64,000 nt of DNA from Mesorhizobium qingshengii (GCF_900103325.1 NZ_FMXM01000004.1:186001-250000); one strand, 5' to 3'. Shown: positions 1-9,502, counted from the stretch's first letter. Notes: generated from the sequence alone by a model not told the origin. A program made the numbers and translations.

Positions 1-741
1 ATGTGGACGCTGTTCAACAGCGGCGTCACCTCGCTGGAAGTCGGCTTCCTCGTCGCGCTGCTGGTCGCCGCCCTGATCGGGCTGGTCAATGGCTGGTTCG
101 TGACGCAGCTCAAGATCCCGTCGTTCCTGGTCACCCTCGGCATGCTGCTGGTGGTGCGCGGCACCGCCCTTTTCGTCACCGACGGTTTCCCGCAACGCAC
201 CTGGAGCGCGGAAGGCAGCTGGCTGGCGGAGGCGCTGGTCGGCGACTTCTTCATCGGGCCGTTCCGCATCTACATGTCGCTGTTCTGGTTCATCGCCGCG
301 GCCATCGCGCTGGGCTATGTCTTGACGCAAAGCCGCACCGGCAACTGGATCCAGGCGGCTGGCGGCAATCCCAACGCGGCGCGTGCCCGCGGCGTCAATG
401 TCAGCGGTGTCAAGATCGGCCTGTTCATCCTGTCGTCGGTCATGGCATCGCTCGCCGGCGTGATCAGCTCGCTGCGTACCTCGGCGGCCAATCCCAACAG
501 CGGCACCGGCTATGAGCTCGAGGTCATCGCCATGGTGGTGATCGGCGGCACGGCGCTGACCGGCGGGCGCGGCACGATCATCGGCACCGTGCTCGGCATC
601 CTGATCCTGCGCGTGATGCGCAACGGCATCGTGCTGATCGGCGTGCCAGGCCTTGCCTACAACATCTTCATCGGCGCCATCATCCTTGGCATGATGGCGC
701 TCCATTCATGGCTGGAACGCCGGCATCAGGCAGGGACTTGA
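1..741 (+). CDS. Sugar ABC transporter permease (RbsC/FrcC type), 5'-truncated
   Basis: Inner-membrane permease of a ribose/fructose-type ABC importer. The 246 visible residues hold several hydrophobic helices and the family's conserved 'NPNAARARGVNV' cytoplasmic loop (about residues 123-135), where the permease contacts the ATPase, followed by the glycine-rich 'VVIGGTALTGGRGT' segment. Family members are usually 310-350 aa, so the N-terminal helices lie left of the window and the ATG at base 1 is probably internal. The stop is 3 nt before the ATPase start, so the two are one operon. The substrate cannot be read from the sequence. Confidence 0.9.
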   Translation: MWTLFNSGVTSLEVGFLVALLVAALIGLVNGWFVTQLKIPSFLVTLGMLLVVRGTALFVTDGFPQRTWSAEGSWLAEALVGDFFIGPFRIYMSLFWFIAAAIALGYVLTQSRTGNWIQAAGGNPNAARARGVNVSGVKIGLFILSSVMASLAGVISSLRTSAANPNSGTGYELEVIAMVVIGGTALTGGRGTIIGTVLGILILRVMRNGIVLIGVPGLAYNIFIGAIILGMMALHSWLERRHQAGT

Positions 742-744
742 ACC

Positions 745-1536
<792 letters not shown>

Positions 1537-1661
1537 GCACGGGCGGAAGCCGCCTTGTCAAAGCAGCCGAAATGCGTCCGGCTGATGGGCGGCAATCACC
1601 CGTCACCTCAAATCGCATCGCTTGTCTGGCGCGGTATCGCATCGGCGCATAGGGTTGCGGT

Positions 1662-2684
1662 ATGAAAGCCACCGTCTCGGATATCGCCCGCAGCTGTGGG
1701 CTCTCGACCGCAACGGTCGACAGGGTGCTCAACAACCGGGCGGGCGCCAGCGCGGCCAACCGGCAGCGTGTGATGGAGGCAGCCAAGCAGCTCGGTTATC
1801 TGCCGGTGGCAGATCAGGTGACGCTTCCTTCACGGCCCGCCCATCTCGAATTCCTGCTGCCGATCGGAACCAACGCTTTCATGAGCGATCTCGCCGGACA
1901 TATCGAGGACTACGCCGCGCGCCTGCCGCTGGTCGCTTCTTGCCGGATCCATAACCTTGCCGGGATCTCGCCGAACGCCTTGCAGACCGCCGTTGAAAAC
2001 CTCTCGCTGAGGGCCAACGGCGTCGGTGTCATCGCCGTCGATCACCCGCGAACCCGCAACATCCTGCGCGACGTCGTCGATGCCGGCATCCGCCTGGTCA
2101 CACTGGTGTCCGATATTCCGGCGGCACCGCGATCGGCCTATGTCGGCATCGACAACCGGGTAGCCGGACGAACGGCCGCACTGTTGATGGGACGGTTCCT
2201 TGGCGGCCGTACCGGTCATCTGGCGATGGTCGTCGGCTCGCGCTCCTATCGCGGCCACGAAGAACGCGAAATGGGTTTCCGCTCGGTGCTCAACGAGGAG
2301 TTTCCCAACCTGATGATCAGCAGCGCCGTCGAGATCAACGACGAGCCGGAAGTGAGCTATACCGAGACCATGAAGGCGCTGCACAACGAGCCGGAACTGC
2401 TCGGCATCTATTGCGTCGGGGCCGGACGCTCGGGCGTGGCAAGAGCGCTCGGCGAAGCCAAGCCGAACCGCAAACCGGTGTTCATCTGTCACGACCTGAC
2501 AAGGGAAACGCGGGGCTATCTCGTCGACGACCTGCTGGATGTCGTCATCGACCAGAATGCCAGGCTGATCGCCGAACAATCCGTCATCCGCCTGCTTGGT
2601 TCCATTGCCTCATCAGCGCCCTACCTGACACGTAAATTCATCGAGCCGCGCTTGATCTTCAGGGAAAACGTGCCGGTGCAGTGA
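1662..2684 (+). CDS. LacI-family transcriptional regulator
   Basis: A 340-aa repressor-type protein. The N-terminus has the LacI helix-turn-helix, 'TVSDIARSCGLSTATVDRVL' (about residues 4-23), then the hinge-helix region. The rest is a periplasmic-binding-protein-like effector domain with the typical 'YVGIDNRVAGRTAA' and 'GSRSYRGHEEREMGF' segments. It follows the sugar ABC genes on the same strand after 125 bp and is the likely local regulator, responding to the imported sugar. It could be transcribed with them or from its own promoter; no clear operator was identified. Confidence 0.92.
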   Translation: MKATVSDIARSCGLSTATVDRVLNNRAGASAANRQRVMEAAKQLGYLPVADQVTLPSRPAHLEFLLPIGTNAFMSDLAGHIEDYAARLPLVASCRIHNLAGISPNALQTAVENLSLRANGVGVIAVDHPRTRNILRDVVDAGIRLVTLVSDIPAAPRSAYVGIDNRVAGRTAALLMGRFLGGRTGHLAMVVGSRSYRGHEEREMGFRSVLNEEFPNLMISSAVEINDEPEVSYTETMKALHNEPELLGIYCVGAGRSGVARALGEAKPNRKPVFICHDLTRETRGYLVDDLLDVVIDQNARLIAEQSVIRLLGSIASSAPYLTRKFIEPRLIFRENVPVQ

Positions 2685-2728
2685 GGCGGGTCGGGCTGGC
2701 AAAGCCGGTTTTCGGATTTGTATGACAA

Positions 2729-2757
2729 TTGACACGGCAAATCTGCACAGCTGCTAT
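2729..2757 (+). promoter_or_regulatory. Candidate promoter of the orphan sRNA
   Basis: A perfect TTGACA -35 box (2729-2734) is followed after 17 bp by TGCTAT (2752-2757), a weak -10. No ribosome site plus gene of normal size lies downstream before the terminator at 2885-2920. This fits a stand-alone RNA gene starting near 2764. Confidence 0.5.
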
Positions 2758-2763
2758 GCACAA

Positions 2764-2920
2764 TTCATTGTTGCCGAATCATTGGGCAACTCGTAGCTTC
2801 TGGACGTCGGCCATCTACTCCTCCCAGATGCGATGCCGACGCTGAATGGGGTGCACCTCCTCCCGCGCCACATTCGAAAATCGAGCCCGCTGCCACCTCC
2901 TCCCGGCAGCGGGCTTTTTT
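2764..2920 (+). ncRNA. Cuckoo-type small RNA with three anti-Shine-Dalgarno hairpin loops
   Basis: This intergenic stretch folds on paper into a chain of stem-loops. SL1 (2805-2841) pairs CGTCGGC with GCCGACG and CATCT with AGATG around the loop ACTCCTCCC. SL2 (2845-2874) pairs AATGGGGTGC with GCGCCACATT (one mismatch, one G-U) around ACCTCCTCCC. SL3 (2885-2914) is a perfect 10-bp stem, GCCCGCTGCC with GGCAGCGGGC, around ACCTCCTCCC, followed by TTTTTT. A smaller 5' hairpin (2770-2790, GTTGCC/GGCAAC) precedes them. CCUCCUCCC loops in successive hairpins are the hallmark of cuckoo/CcsR RNAs in Alphaproteobacteria, which can bind Shine-Dalgarno sequences or act as protein sponges. Family membership is inferred from motif and architecture, and the 5' end is approximate. 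Confidence 0.8.
2885..2920 (+). terminator. Intrinsic terminator of the small RNA
   Basis: A perfect 10-bp inverted repeat, GCCCGCTGCC (2885-2894) and GGCAGCGGGC (2905-2914), with a 10-nt loop is followed directly by six T residues. The loop carries the third CCTCCTCCC motif. Confidence 0.9.
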
Positions 2921-3018
2921 CATTCCGGCTAGAAACGATTTCAGCGCCTGCAACGCCAAAAGCGCAAGGCACCGTTCATCCTCGGTCTTGAAATCGAATA
3001 GGGGCGGTCCGCGAGACT

Positions 3019-3612
3019 TCAGCCGGCCGCCGTGCCTCTGAAGGAAACGATCAGCCCTTCCGCCATGCGCACGAACTGCGCGCTCGGGCCCTCGGTGCCC
3101 ACGGTCTGCACGCTGACACGCGCGCCCTCGAACAGCAGCGAAAGCGTGTCGGCAAGCAGCTCGGCCTGGCCGATACCGGCATCCCGGCATAGCGTCACAA
3201 GGCGATCGCGCTGGGCTTCCTTGAGTTCCTTGATCACGCTTCTGGCCGGATGGTCCGGCTCGGTCAATTCAACGGCGGCATTGGCCATGTCGCAGCCGCG
3301 TCCGTCGGCCTTGAGCATTTCGGCCGCCTTGCGAACCCAGGCATGCAGTTGCGCAAGCTTGTCGCCGGGAAACTCGGCCTCGAAGGCTTCCCACATGGCG
3401 CCCGCCTTGGACGCAGTGGCGCGCAGGCACTCGATGATCAGATCGTCCTTGGATTCGAAGTGACGGTAGAGCGTCATCTTGTTCGTGCCGGCAGCTTCGG
3501 TGATGGCGTCGACGCCGACGCCCTTGATGCCATGCTTGTGGAACATGTCACGCGCTGTCTCCAGAATCCGATCCCGGGGACGAGAGCGCTCCACGACGCC
3601 GTCTGCCATCAT
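3019..3612 (-). CDS. TetR-family regulator of the divergent RND efflux operon
   Basis: A 197-aa TetR-type repressor. The HTH region 'GVDAITEAAGTNKMTLYRHF' (about residues 32-51) is followed by 'ESKDDLIIECL', and the C-terminal half is the ligand-binding domain. A longer frame opens at 3681, but the ATG at 3612 has a strong AAGGAG site upstream, and the upstream frame would run through the operators, so 3612 is chosen. It is divergent from an RND pump operon and has two tandem GTTAC-N6-GTAAC palindromes in its promoter. This is the usual arrangement for a drug- or flavonoid-responsive local repressor (AcrR/AmeR type). The ligand is unknown. Confidence 0.92.
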   Translation of the reverse strand: MMADGVVERSRPRDRILETARDMFHKHGIKGVGVDAITEAAGTNKMTLYRHFESKDDLIIECLRATASKAGAMWEAFEAEFPGDKLAQLHAWVRKAAEMLKADGRGCDMANAAVELTEPDHPARSVIKELKEAQRDRLVTLCRDAGIGQAELLADTLSLLFEGARVSVQTVGTEGPSAQFVRMAEGLIVSFRGTAAG

Positions 3613-3660
3613 GATCTCCTTTCGTTTCCAAAAAACCCTCGGCCACCTCTTGACTAGGGT

Positions 3661-3701
3661 GTTACCGGTCTGTAACGTCACGAATGTTACTTACTGGTAA
3701 C
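3661..3701. promoter_or_regulatory. Two tandem TetR operators (GTTAC-N6-GTAAC)
   Basis: Two 16-bp palindromes, 3661-3676 and 3686-3701, both read GTTAC-N6-GTAAC and lie 25 bp apart start to start, between the tetR start (3612) and the divergent efflux genes. Placement and symmetry fit binding sites of the adjacent TetR protein controlling both directions. Confidence 0.8.
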
Positions 3702-3854
3702 ACCTATGTCGCCTTTCGTCAATAACAAGACCGTGAACTGGTCCTGCCAGATAGAGATGGGCGAAAAATTGCAGATCATGCGGCCTCGGCCGGTGAAGAG
3801 ATGAAAAACGGTTCGCGAGCATGGGCTGCGAATCGACAGACAAGGAGCCGGCCA

Positions 3855-4106
3855 ATGCCAAAGCGCCGTGATCTTACCATAGATGAGGCCGTCCGGGATC
3901 CGATGATCCGGCTGGTCATGATAGCAGATGGGGTCGACCCCCGCGCTTTCGAGACGATGCTTCGCTCGCTTGCCAATGAGCAGCGTCGCGAGGTGCCGTT
4001 GCTGCGTTCGCGGGAAGTCCCCCGTGACGGGCACGGCCAGTTGTCCAGGGTTGCCAGCGCCTTCGGGCGGGCAAGAGCAGCCGGCGAGGCATGTGTGTCG
4101 TGGTAA
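3855..4106 (+). CDS. Small conserved-looking hypothetical protein leading the RND operon
   Basis: An 83-aa basic, soluble protein with no membrane segment. The start at 3855 is supported by AAGGAG at 3842-3847 with 7-nt spacing; an in-frame ATG at 3801 has no such site. The N-terminal part, with 'LTIDEAVRDPMIRLVMIADG', looks like folded protein, while the C-terminal third is Arg-rich. It overlaps the pump gene by 16 bp, so pump translation is probably coupled to it. I do not recognise a domain; it could be a small regulator or simply a translational leader. Confidence 0.6.
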   Translation: MPKRRDLTIDEAVRDPMIRLVMIADGVDPRAFETMLRSLANEQRREVPLLRSREVPRDGHGQLSRVASAFGRARAAGEACVSW

Positions 4107-7100
4107 ACTTCTTCATCCACCGTCCGATCTTCGCCTCGGCGATCGCCATCATCATGGTGCTCGCCGGGACGATTTGTTATTTCCTGCTGCCGGTCTCGCA
4201 GTTTCCGGACATCACGCCGCCCCAGGTCGTGGTCAGCGCCCACTATCCGGGCGCCAGCGCGCAAGTGGTGGCTGACACGGTGACGACGCCGCTGGAGCAG
4301 CAGATCAACGGCGTGCAGGGCATGACCTACATGTCGTCGTCGAGCTCCAATGACGGCTCCTCGACAATCACCATCACTTTCGATGTCGGCTATTCCCTGA
4401 GCACCGCAGCCGTCGACGTCCAGAACCGCGTCTCGCAGGCGGCCTCGTCGCTGCCGGCGATCGTCAACCAGGGTGGTGTGACGATCAAGAAGCAGAATCC
4501 GAACTTCGTCCTGATCGTCAACCTGACTTCGCCGGACAATTCCATCGACCCGGTGGCGCTGAGCAACCTTGCCTATCTTCAGGTCGTCGATCCGCTGAAG
4601 CGGCTGCCCGGCGTCGGCGACGTGCAGATCTTCGGCGAACGGCGCTATTCGATGCGCATCTGGCTCGACCCCGACAAGCTCGCCAATCTCGGCATTACCG
4701 CGGTCGACGTCCAGAACGCCATCGCAGAGCAGAACGTCCAGGTGGCGGCCGGCAAGATCGGCCAGTCGCCAGCTCCCGCCGGCACCGCCTTCGAGATGCA
4801 GGTCAACGCCGTCGGCCGCTTGAGCGATCCCAAGGAATTCGGCGACATCGTCGTGCGCGCCAACACCGCCAATGGCTCCCTGGTACGGCTGCGCGACGTC
4901 GCCCGCATCGAGCTCGGCGCGTTGCAATATTCATCGTCGGCCTTCTTCGGCAAGGACCCGACCGTCGTTCTCGCCGTCTACCAGATGCCCGGCTCCAACG
5001 CGCTTGATCTGCAGCAGCGCGTCAAGGACAAGATGCAGGAGCTGTCCGGCCGGTTCCCGAAGGGTGTCTCCTATGCGATGCACTATGACACCACGCGCTT
5101 CGTCTCGGCGTCGATGCATGACGTGCTGATCACGCTGGGCGAGGCGCTGGTCCTCGTCGTCGCCGTGGTGTTCATCTTCCTGCAGAGCTGGCGCACGACG
5201 ATCATCCCGACCATCGCCATTCCAGTGTCGCTGGTGGCGACGCTCGTCGTCATGGAGATGCTCGGCTTCTCGCTCAACATGCTCTCCCTGCTCGGCATGG
5301 TGCTGGCGATCGGCCTCGTCGTCGACGATGCCATCGTGGTGGTCGAGAATGTCGAACGACAGCTGGAGGCCGGGCTCAAGCCACTCGCGGCAACAAAGGC
5401 GGCGATGGCCGAAGTCACCGGTCCGATCATCGCCACCACCGCCGTGCTGATGGCGGTGTTCGTGCCGGTCGCCTTCATTCCCGGCGTCTCCGGGCGGCTC
5501 TACAACCAGTTCGCGCTGACGGTGGCGATCTCCGTCGGCATCTCCGCCTTCAACTCGCTGACGCTGAGCCCAGCGCTCAGTGCTGCCTTCCTGCGCCATC
5601 GCGGCGAGACGCAGTTCGTCCTGTTCCGCTGGTTCAATACGGGCTTCGACAAGCTCTCGCATGCCTACGCTCACGGTGTACGCTTCCTCATCCGCCTGCG
5701 CTGGATCATGCTTGGCCTGTTCGCGGCTGGCCTGGTCGCCACCTACTTCGTCTGGCAGCGCCTGCCCTCGACCTTCCTTCCGGTCGAAGACCAGGGCTAC
5801 TTCTTCGTCGTCATCCAGTTGCCCGACGGCGCGTCGCTGGAGCGCACCGACGCGGTGGCACAGAAGGCGCGTGACATCCTGCAGTCGACGCCCGGCGTCG
5901 ACATCGTCGGCTCGATCAGCGGCCTGAACTTCCTGACCAGCGCGGCGCAGTCGAACTCGGCGGTCGAATTCGCCATCCTGAAGCCTTGGGAGGAACGCGG
6001 TCCCGACCAGAGCGCATCGAAGCTCGTCGCCGACGTGCGCGGCAAGCTGATGCAGATTCCGGAAGCCTTCGCGCTGAGCTTCGATCCGCCCTCGATCCCG
6101 GGTATCGGCACGACAGGCGGCTTCGAATTCGTCGTCGAGGATCTCACCGGTCGCGGCAGTTCGGCACTCAACGACGCGACGCAAGCCGTGATCGCCGAGG
6201 CGCGCAAGCAGCCGGAAATCAATCCGCAGCAGCTGTTTTCGCCGTTCTCGACCTCGACGCCGCAGTTCAACTACGACCTCGACCGCAGCAAGGCCAAGCT
6301 GCTGGGCCTGAACCTGCCCGACGTGTTCAACACGCTGCAGATCTATCTCGGCTCGCTCTACGTCAACGATTTCAACCTGTTCGGCCGCACCTTCCGGGTG
6401 ACCATCCAGGCCGACAAGGATGCACGTGCCGGCGCCGCCGACATTTCGCGGCTCTATGTGCGCAATGCCTCCGGCGGCATGGTGCCGCTCAGCACGCTGG
6501 GCAAGCTGGTGCCCTTCGTCGGCCCGGAAACCGTGCCGCACTACAACAACAACGCCTCGGCCACGATCAATGGCGGTGCCGCACCCGGCTTTTCCTCGGG
6601 CCAGGCGGTCGCCGCGATGGAACGGGCCGCTGCCACAGCGCTGCCCAGGGATTTCGGTTTCGAATGGACCGGCATCACCTTCCAGGAGCTCAAGGCAGGA
6701 TCGATCGCGTCGGTGGTCTTCGGCCTCGCCATCGTCTTCGTCTTCCTGATCCTGGCGGCGCAGTACGAGAGCTGGGCGATGCCCTTCATGGTGCTGCTGG
6801 CGGTGCCGCTGGCCCTGTTCGGTGCCTTCGCGGCGCTGTGGGCACGCGGCATGCAGATCGACGTCTATTCGCAGATCGGCTTCGTCATGCTGATTGGCCT
6901 GGCGGCCAAGAACGCAATTCTGATCGTCGAGTTCGCAAGACGGCGACGCGAGGAGGGCCTCAGCATCGTCGAGGCGGCGATGGAAGCCGCGCGGCTCAGG
7001 CTGCGGCCGATCCTGATGACGGCCTTCGCCTTCATCCTCGGCGTGCTGCCGCTGATGTTCGCCACCGGCGCCGGTGCCGCCAGCCGCCAGTCGATCGGCA

Positions 7101-7276
7101 CCACCGTGTTTGGCGGCATGGTCGCGGCGACCATCCTGTCGCTGGTGTTCGTGCCGGTCTTCTACGCGGTCATCGAACAACTGCGGGAACGCCGCGAAAG
7201 CGGCGAGCCCGCCTCCAAGCCCACTGAACCGACAGCCGAAACCGCCTTCCCTCCCCTGGCGGAAGCGGCCGAATAA
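4091..7276 (+). CDS. RND multidrug efflux pump, inner-membrane subunit (HAE1/AcrB family)
   Basis: Proton-driven pump exporting hydrophobic compounds through a tripartite complex. At 1061 aa it has normal AcrB length. The N-terminus has the family start 'NFFIHRPIFASAIAIIMVLAG', followed by two large periplasmic loops and about 12 helices. The proton-relay motif 'GLVVDDAIVVVENVER' with its two Asp residues is in TM4. The ATG at 4091 gives MCVVVNFF; a GTG at 4100 gives MVNFF, a more usual N-terminus, so the true start may be 4100. It is preceded by a small overlapping gene and followed after 15 bp by the adaptor. No outer-membrane factor gene is here, so a TolC-like protein must come from elsewhere. 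Confidence 0.95.
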   Translation: MCVVVNFFIHRPIFASAIAIIMVLAGTICYFLLPVSQFPDITPPQVVVSAHYPGASAQVVADTVTTPLEQQINGVQGMTYMSSSSSNDGSSTITITFDVGYSLSTAAVDVQNRVSQAASSLPAIVNQGGVTIKKQNPNFVLIVNLTSPDNSIDPVALSNLAYLQVVDPLKRLPGVGDVQIFGERRYSMRIWLDPDKLANLGITAVDVQNAIAEQNVQVAAGKIGQSPAPAGTAFEMQVNAVGRLSDPKEFGDIVVRANTANGSLVRLRDVARIELGALQYSSSAFFGKDPTVVLAVYQMPGSNALDLQQRVKDKMQELSGRFPKGVSYAMHYDTTRFVSASMHDVLITLGEALVLVVAVVFIFLQSWRTTIIPTIAIPVSLVATLVVMEMLGFSLNMLSLLGMVLAIGLVVDDAIVVVENVERQLEAGLKPLAATKAAMAEVTGPIIATTAVLMAVFVPVAFIPGVSGRLYNQFALTVAISVGISAFNSLTLSPALSAAFLRHRGETQFVLFRWFNTGFDKLSHAYAHGVRFLIRLRWIMLGLFAAGLVATYFVWQRLPSTFLPVEDQGYFFVVIQLPDGASLERTDAVAQKARDILQSTPGVDIVGSISGLNFLTSAAQSNSAVEFAILKPWEERGPDQSASKLVADVRGKLMQIPEAFALSFDPPSIPGIGTTGGFEFVVEDLTGRGSSALNDATQAVIAEARKQPEINPQQLFSPFSTSTPQFNYDLDRSKAKLLGLNLPDVFNTLQIYLGSLYVNDFNLFGRTFRVTIQADKDARAGAADISRLYVRNASGGMVPLSTLGKLVPFVGPETVPHYNNNASATINGGAAPGFSSGQAVAAMERAAATALPRDFGFEWTGITFQELKAGSIASVVFGLAIVFVFLILAAQYESWAMPFMVLLAVPLALFGAFAALWARGMQIDVYSQIGFVMLIGLAAKNAILIVEFARRRREEGLSIVEAAMEAARLRLRPILMTAFAFILGVLPLMFATGAGAASRQSIGTTVFGGMVAATILSLVFVPVFYAVIEQLRERRESGEPASKPTEPTAETAFPPLAEAAE

Positions 7277-7291
7277 GATTGGAGACTAATC

Positions 7292-8446
7292 ATGCGTAAA
7301 TGGAAAATCGCGTTGGGAGCGGCTGTCGCGCTGGGTGCCATTTCGGTGGCCAGCGTCCACCTGCTCGACATGGGCAACCTCAGGCTGAGCAGCGGCACGG
7401 CCGGAGCGGCGACACCCGCTCCAGCGGCGTTTGTCATGCCGGTGCCGGTGGCGAGCGTCGTCAAGAAGACGATCCCGATCTATCTCGACTATGCCGCCCG
7501 GATCGAGCCGATCCGCAGCATCACGCTGCAAGCGCGCGTCCCCGGCTACCTGCAGGAACAGACGGCGCAAGATGGCGCGGATGTGCGGCAGGGCGACCTT
7601 CTCTACAAGATCTCGCCTGACGACTTCCAGGCCGCACTCGACCAGGCGAAGGCCCAGGTGCAGCGCGATACGGCGACGCTCGATTATGCGCGTTCCAATC
7701 TCGGCCGCGGCACCGAGCTCGCCAAGAGCGGTTACCTGGACAAGGACAGCTTCGACCAGCGCACCAGCACCTTGCGCGAAGCGCAGGCGTCGCTGGCTCT
7801 CAACCAGGCGGCTGTGCGCACCGCGGAGCTCAATCTGAGTTACGCTGAAATCCATGCTCCGTTCACCGGGCGCCTGGGCCGCAACCAGGCCTCGGTCGGA
7901 ACGCTGGTCAGCGTTGCCGGTACCGTGCTCAACACGCTGGTGCAGCTCGACCCGATCTACGTCACCTTCAATCCGAGCGAGACGGATCTGGCCGAGATCG
8001 AACAGGCCCGCGCGGCCGGCCCGATCGAGGTCGAAGTCCTGCTCCCGGGGGAGACCGAGACCAGCCAGAAGGGCGAACTTACGTTCATCGACAACACGGT
8101 CGACCACTCGACCGGCACAATCACCGCCCGCGCCACCATCGGCAATGCGAAGTTCACGCTGATGCCCGGCCAATATGTCCGCGTGCGGCTGCACATCAAA
8201 CAGCAGCCCGATGCGCTGATGGTGCCGCAGACGGCGCTCGGCTCAAGCCAGCTCGGCAAATACCTCTACGTCGTCGGCAAGGGCAACACGGTCGACCAGC
8301 GGCTGGTCTCGCTTGGCCCGACGAGCGGCGATCTGGTGGCTATCCTCAGCGGCGTGTCCGAAGGCGACCAGGTGATAACAGGCAATCTGCAGAAGATCGG
8401 ACCCGGAATGCCGATCTCGCCACTGCCACAGAAGCCGGCTACCTGA
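7292..8446 (+). CDS. RND efflux periplasmic adaptor (membrane fusion protein)
   Basis: A 384-aa adaptor linking the RND pump to an outer-membrane channel. The N-terminus has one hydrophobic anchor or signal segment (about residues 7-25) without an obvious lipobox. Then come the biotinyl-lipoyl half 'ITLQARVPGYLQEQTAQDGADVRQGDLL', an alpha-helical hairpin rich in Ala/Gln, the second lipoyl half 'EIHAPFTGRLGRNQASVGTLV', the beta-barrel and the membrane-proximal domain. The gene order pump then adaptor is the reverse of the common acrAB order. An AGGTG-poor but acceptable GGAGA site precedes the ATG. Confidence 0.94.
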   Translation: MRKWKIALGAAVALGAISVASVHLLDMGNLRLSSGTAGAATPAPAAFVMPVPVASVVKKTIPIYLDYAARIEPIRSITLQARVPGYLQEQTAQDGADVRQGDLLYKISPDDFQAALDQAKAQVQRDTATLDYARSNLGRGTELAKSGYLDKDSFDQRTSTLREAQASLALNQAAVRTAELNLSYAEIHAPFTGRLGRNQASVGTLVSVAGTVLNTLVQLDPIYVTFNPSETDLAEIEQARAAGPIEVEVLLPGETETSQKGELTFIDNTVDHSTGTITARATIGNAKFTLMPGQYVRVRLHIKQQPDALMVPQTALGSSQLGKYLYVVGKGNTVDQRLVSLGPTSGDLVAILSGVSEGDQVITGNLQKIGPGMPISPLPQKPAT

Positions 8447-8471
8447 CTCCCCCGCAGGCCCGGTTTCCGCG

Positions 8472-8511
8472 CGGCGCCTTCGACCTTTTCTCAGGTCGTG
8501 GGCGCCGTTTT
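8472..8511 (+). terminator. Terminator of the RND efflux operon
   Basis: An inverted repeat CGGCGCC (8472-8478) with GGCGCCG (8501-8507), and inner GACCT/AGGTC pairing, is followed by TTTT. It overlaps the last codons of the convergent lysR gene. Confidence 0.7.
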
Positions 8512-9411
8512 CGTGAGAAGCTCCACCAGACCCGCGACATCGGACCGGTCAGCCTTGGCCGGCGGCATGAACGCACAATAGGGATGCCCGAGGGGAACCG
8601 AGACGGACGACAACGCGATCAGGCGACCGGCCTCCAGATCGGCGCGCGCCATGACCCGCTGGCCGAGGGCAATGCCCAGACCCAACCTTGCCGAGGCGAT
8701 CGCCAGGCTGGACAGGCCGACCCGGCGCCCATGCGAGGGATCGGGCGCGCGACTGCCGCCGGATGCCGCGAACCAATCCGCCCAGGTCGGGTGCGAGGCG
8801 TAGTTCGGTCCCCAATTGGTGTGGATGAACAGGCTCTCGTGCAGATCCGCCAGGTTCGGATCACCATTGCCGTATCTGTGCCAGAACTCCGGCGCGCAGA
8901 CCGGCAGCACGTCGTCATGGACGAGACGCACGAGTTTCAGTCCGGGATAGTGATAGTCGCCATAGCTGATGCGCAGGTCGATGTTCTGGCGCATGAGGTC
9001 GACCGGATCATCCTCGACCCGAACATCGATCGCCATCTGCGGAAAAGTATCGAGAAGCACGGCCAGCCTCGGCGCCAGCCATAGCTCGGCCAGCGAAAAC
9101 GGCACGCTCACGACCAGACGCGTCCTCAAGCCGCCTTCCAGCATGCGCCGGCCGATCGCGGCGATGTCGCCCAGCGCACGCGCGGTCTGTGGGTAGATGG
9201 CATGGCCGGCATCGGTGAGCGCGATGCGATTGCCGCTGCGCACGAAAAGCTGCTTGCCGAACCAGGTCTCGAGATTGCGTATCTGCTGGCTGACCGCCGC
9301 CGACGAGACTCCGAGCTCGGTCGCCGCCAGGGTGAAGCTGCCGGCGCGGGCGGCGACTTCAAAGGCCTTGATGGCATTCAGCGGAGGCAATCGTTCCACA
9401 TTAGGCTCCAT
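8491..9411 (-). CDS. LysR-family transcriptional regulator (GcvA-like)
   Basis: A 306-aa LysR-type regulator. The winged HTH near the N-terminus reads 'PPLNAIKAFEVAARAGSFTL' followed by 'ELGVSSAAVSQQIRNLE', which is close to the GcvA subgroup. The C-terminal part is a substrate-binding effector fold. It is divergently oriented, across an AT-rich 90-bp region, to the Fe(II)/2OG oxygenase gene and is its likely regulator. The intergenic stretch contains A/T-rich runs that could hold T-N11-A boxes, but I could not single one out. Confidence 0.93.
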   Translation of the reverse strand: MEPNVERLPPLNAIKAFEVAARAGSFTLAATELGVSSAAVSQQIRNLETWFGKQLFVRSGNRIALTDAGHAIYPQTARALGDIAAIGRRMLEGGLRTRLVVSVPFSLAELWLAPRLAVLLDTFPQMAIDVRVEDDPVDLMRQNIDLRISYGDYHYPGLKLVRLVHDDVLPVCAPEFWHRYGNGDPNLADLHESLFIHTNWGPNYASHPTWADWFAASGGSRAPDPSHGRRVGLSSLAIASARLGLGIALGQRVMARADLEAGRLIALSSVSVPLGHPYCAFMPPAKADRSDVAGLVELLTKTAPTT

Positions 9412-9502
9412 AAGTTTTTCTTGCTCAATCCTAATAATTTTCCGCGTTGAGAGAAAGATTTTTTTGCCGTCTCATGTGCTCGGAACCTCGGAGCCCATGA
9501 CC

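Noticed and set aside
2722..2796. 24-codon peptide frame over the sRNA promoter
   Set aside because: It starts upstream of the probable transcript start and lacks a ribosome site, so a leader peptide is not supported.
4931..7180. Open frame of 749 codons on the minus strand opposite the RND pump
   Set aside because: It mirrors the pump gene, is full of Arg, His, Gln and Glu with no domain, and has no ribosome site; a shadow of high-GC codon bias.
9197..9502. 100-residue N-terminal extension of the Fe(II)/2OG oxygenase
   Set aside because: It would cover the promoter region and antisense lysR sequence; ribosome site and family length favour the start at 9503.
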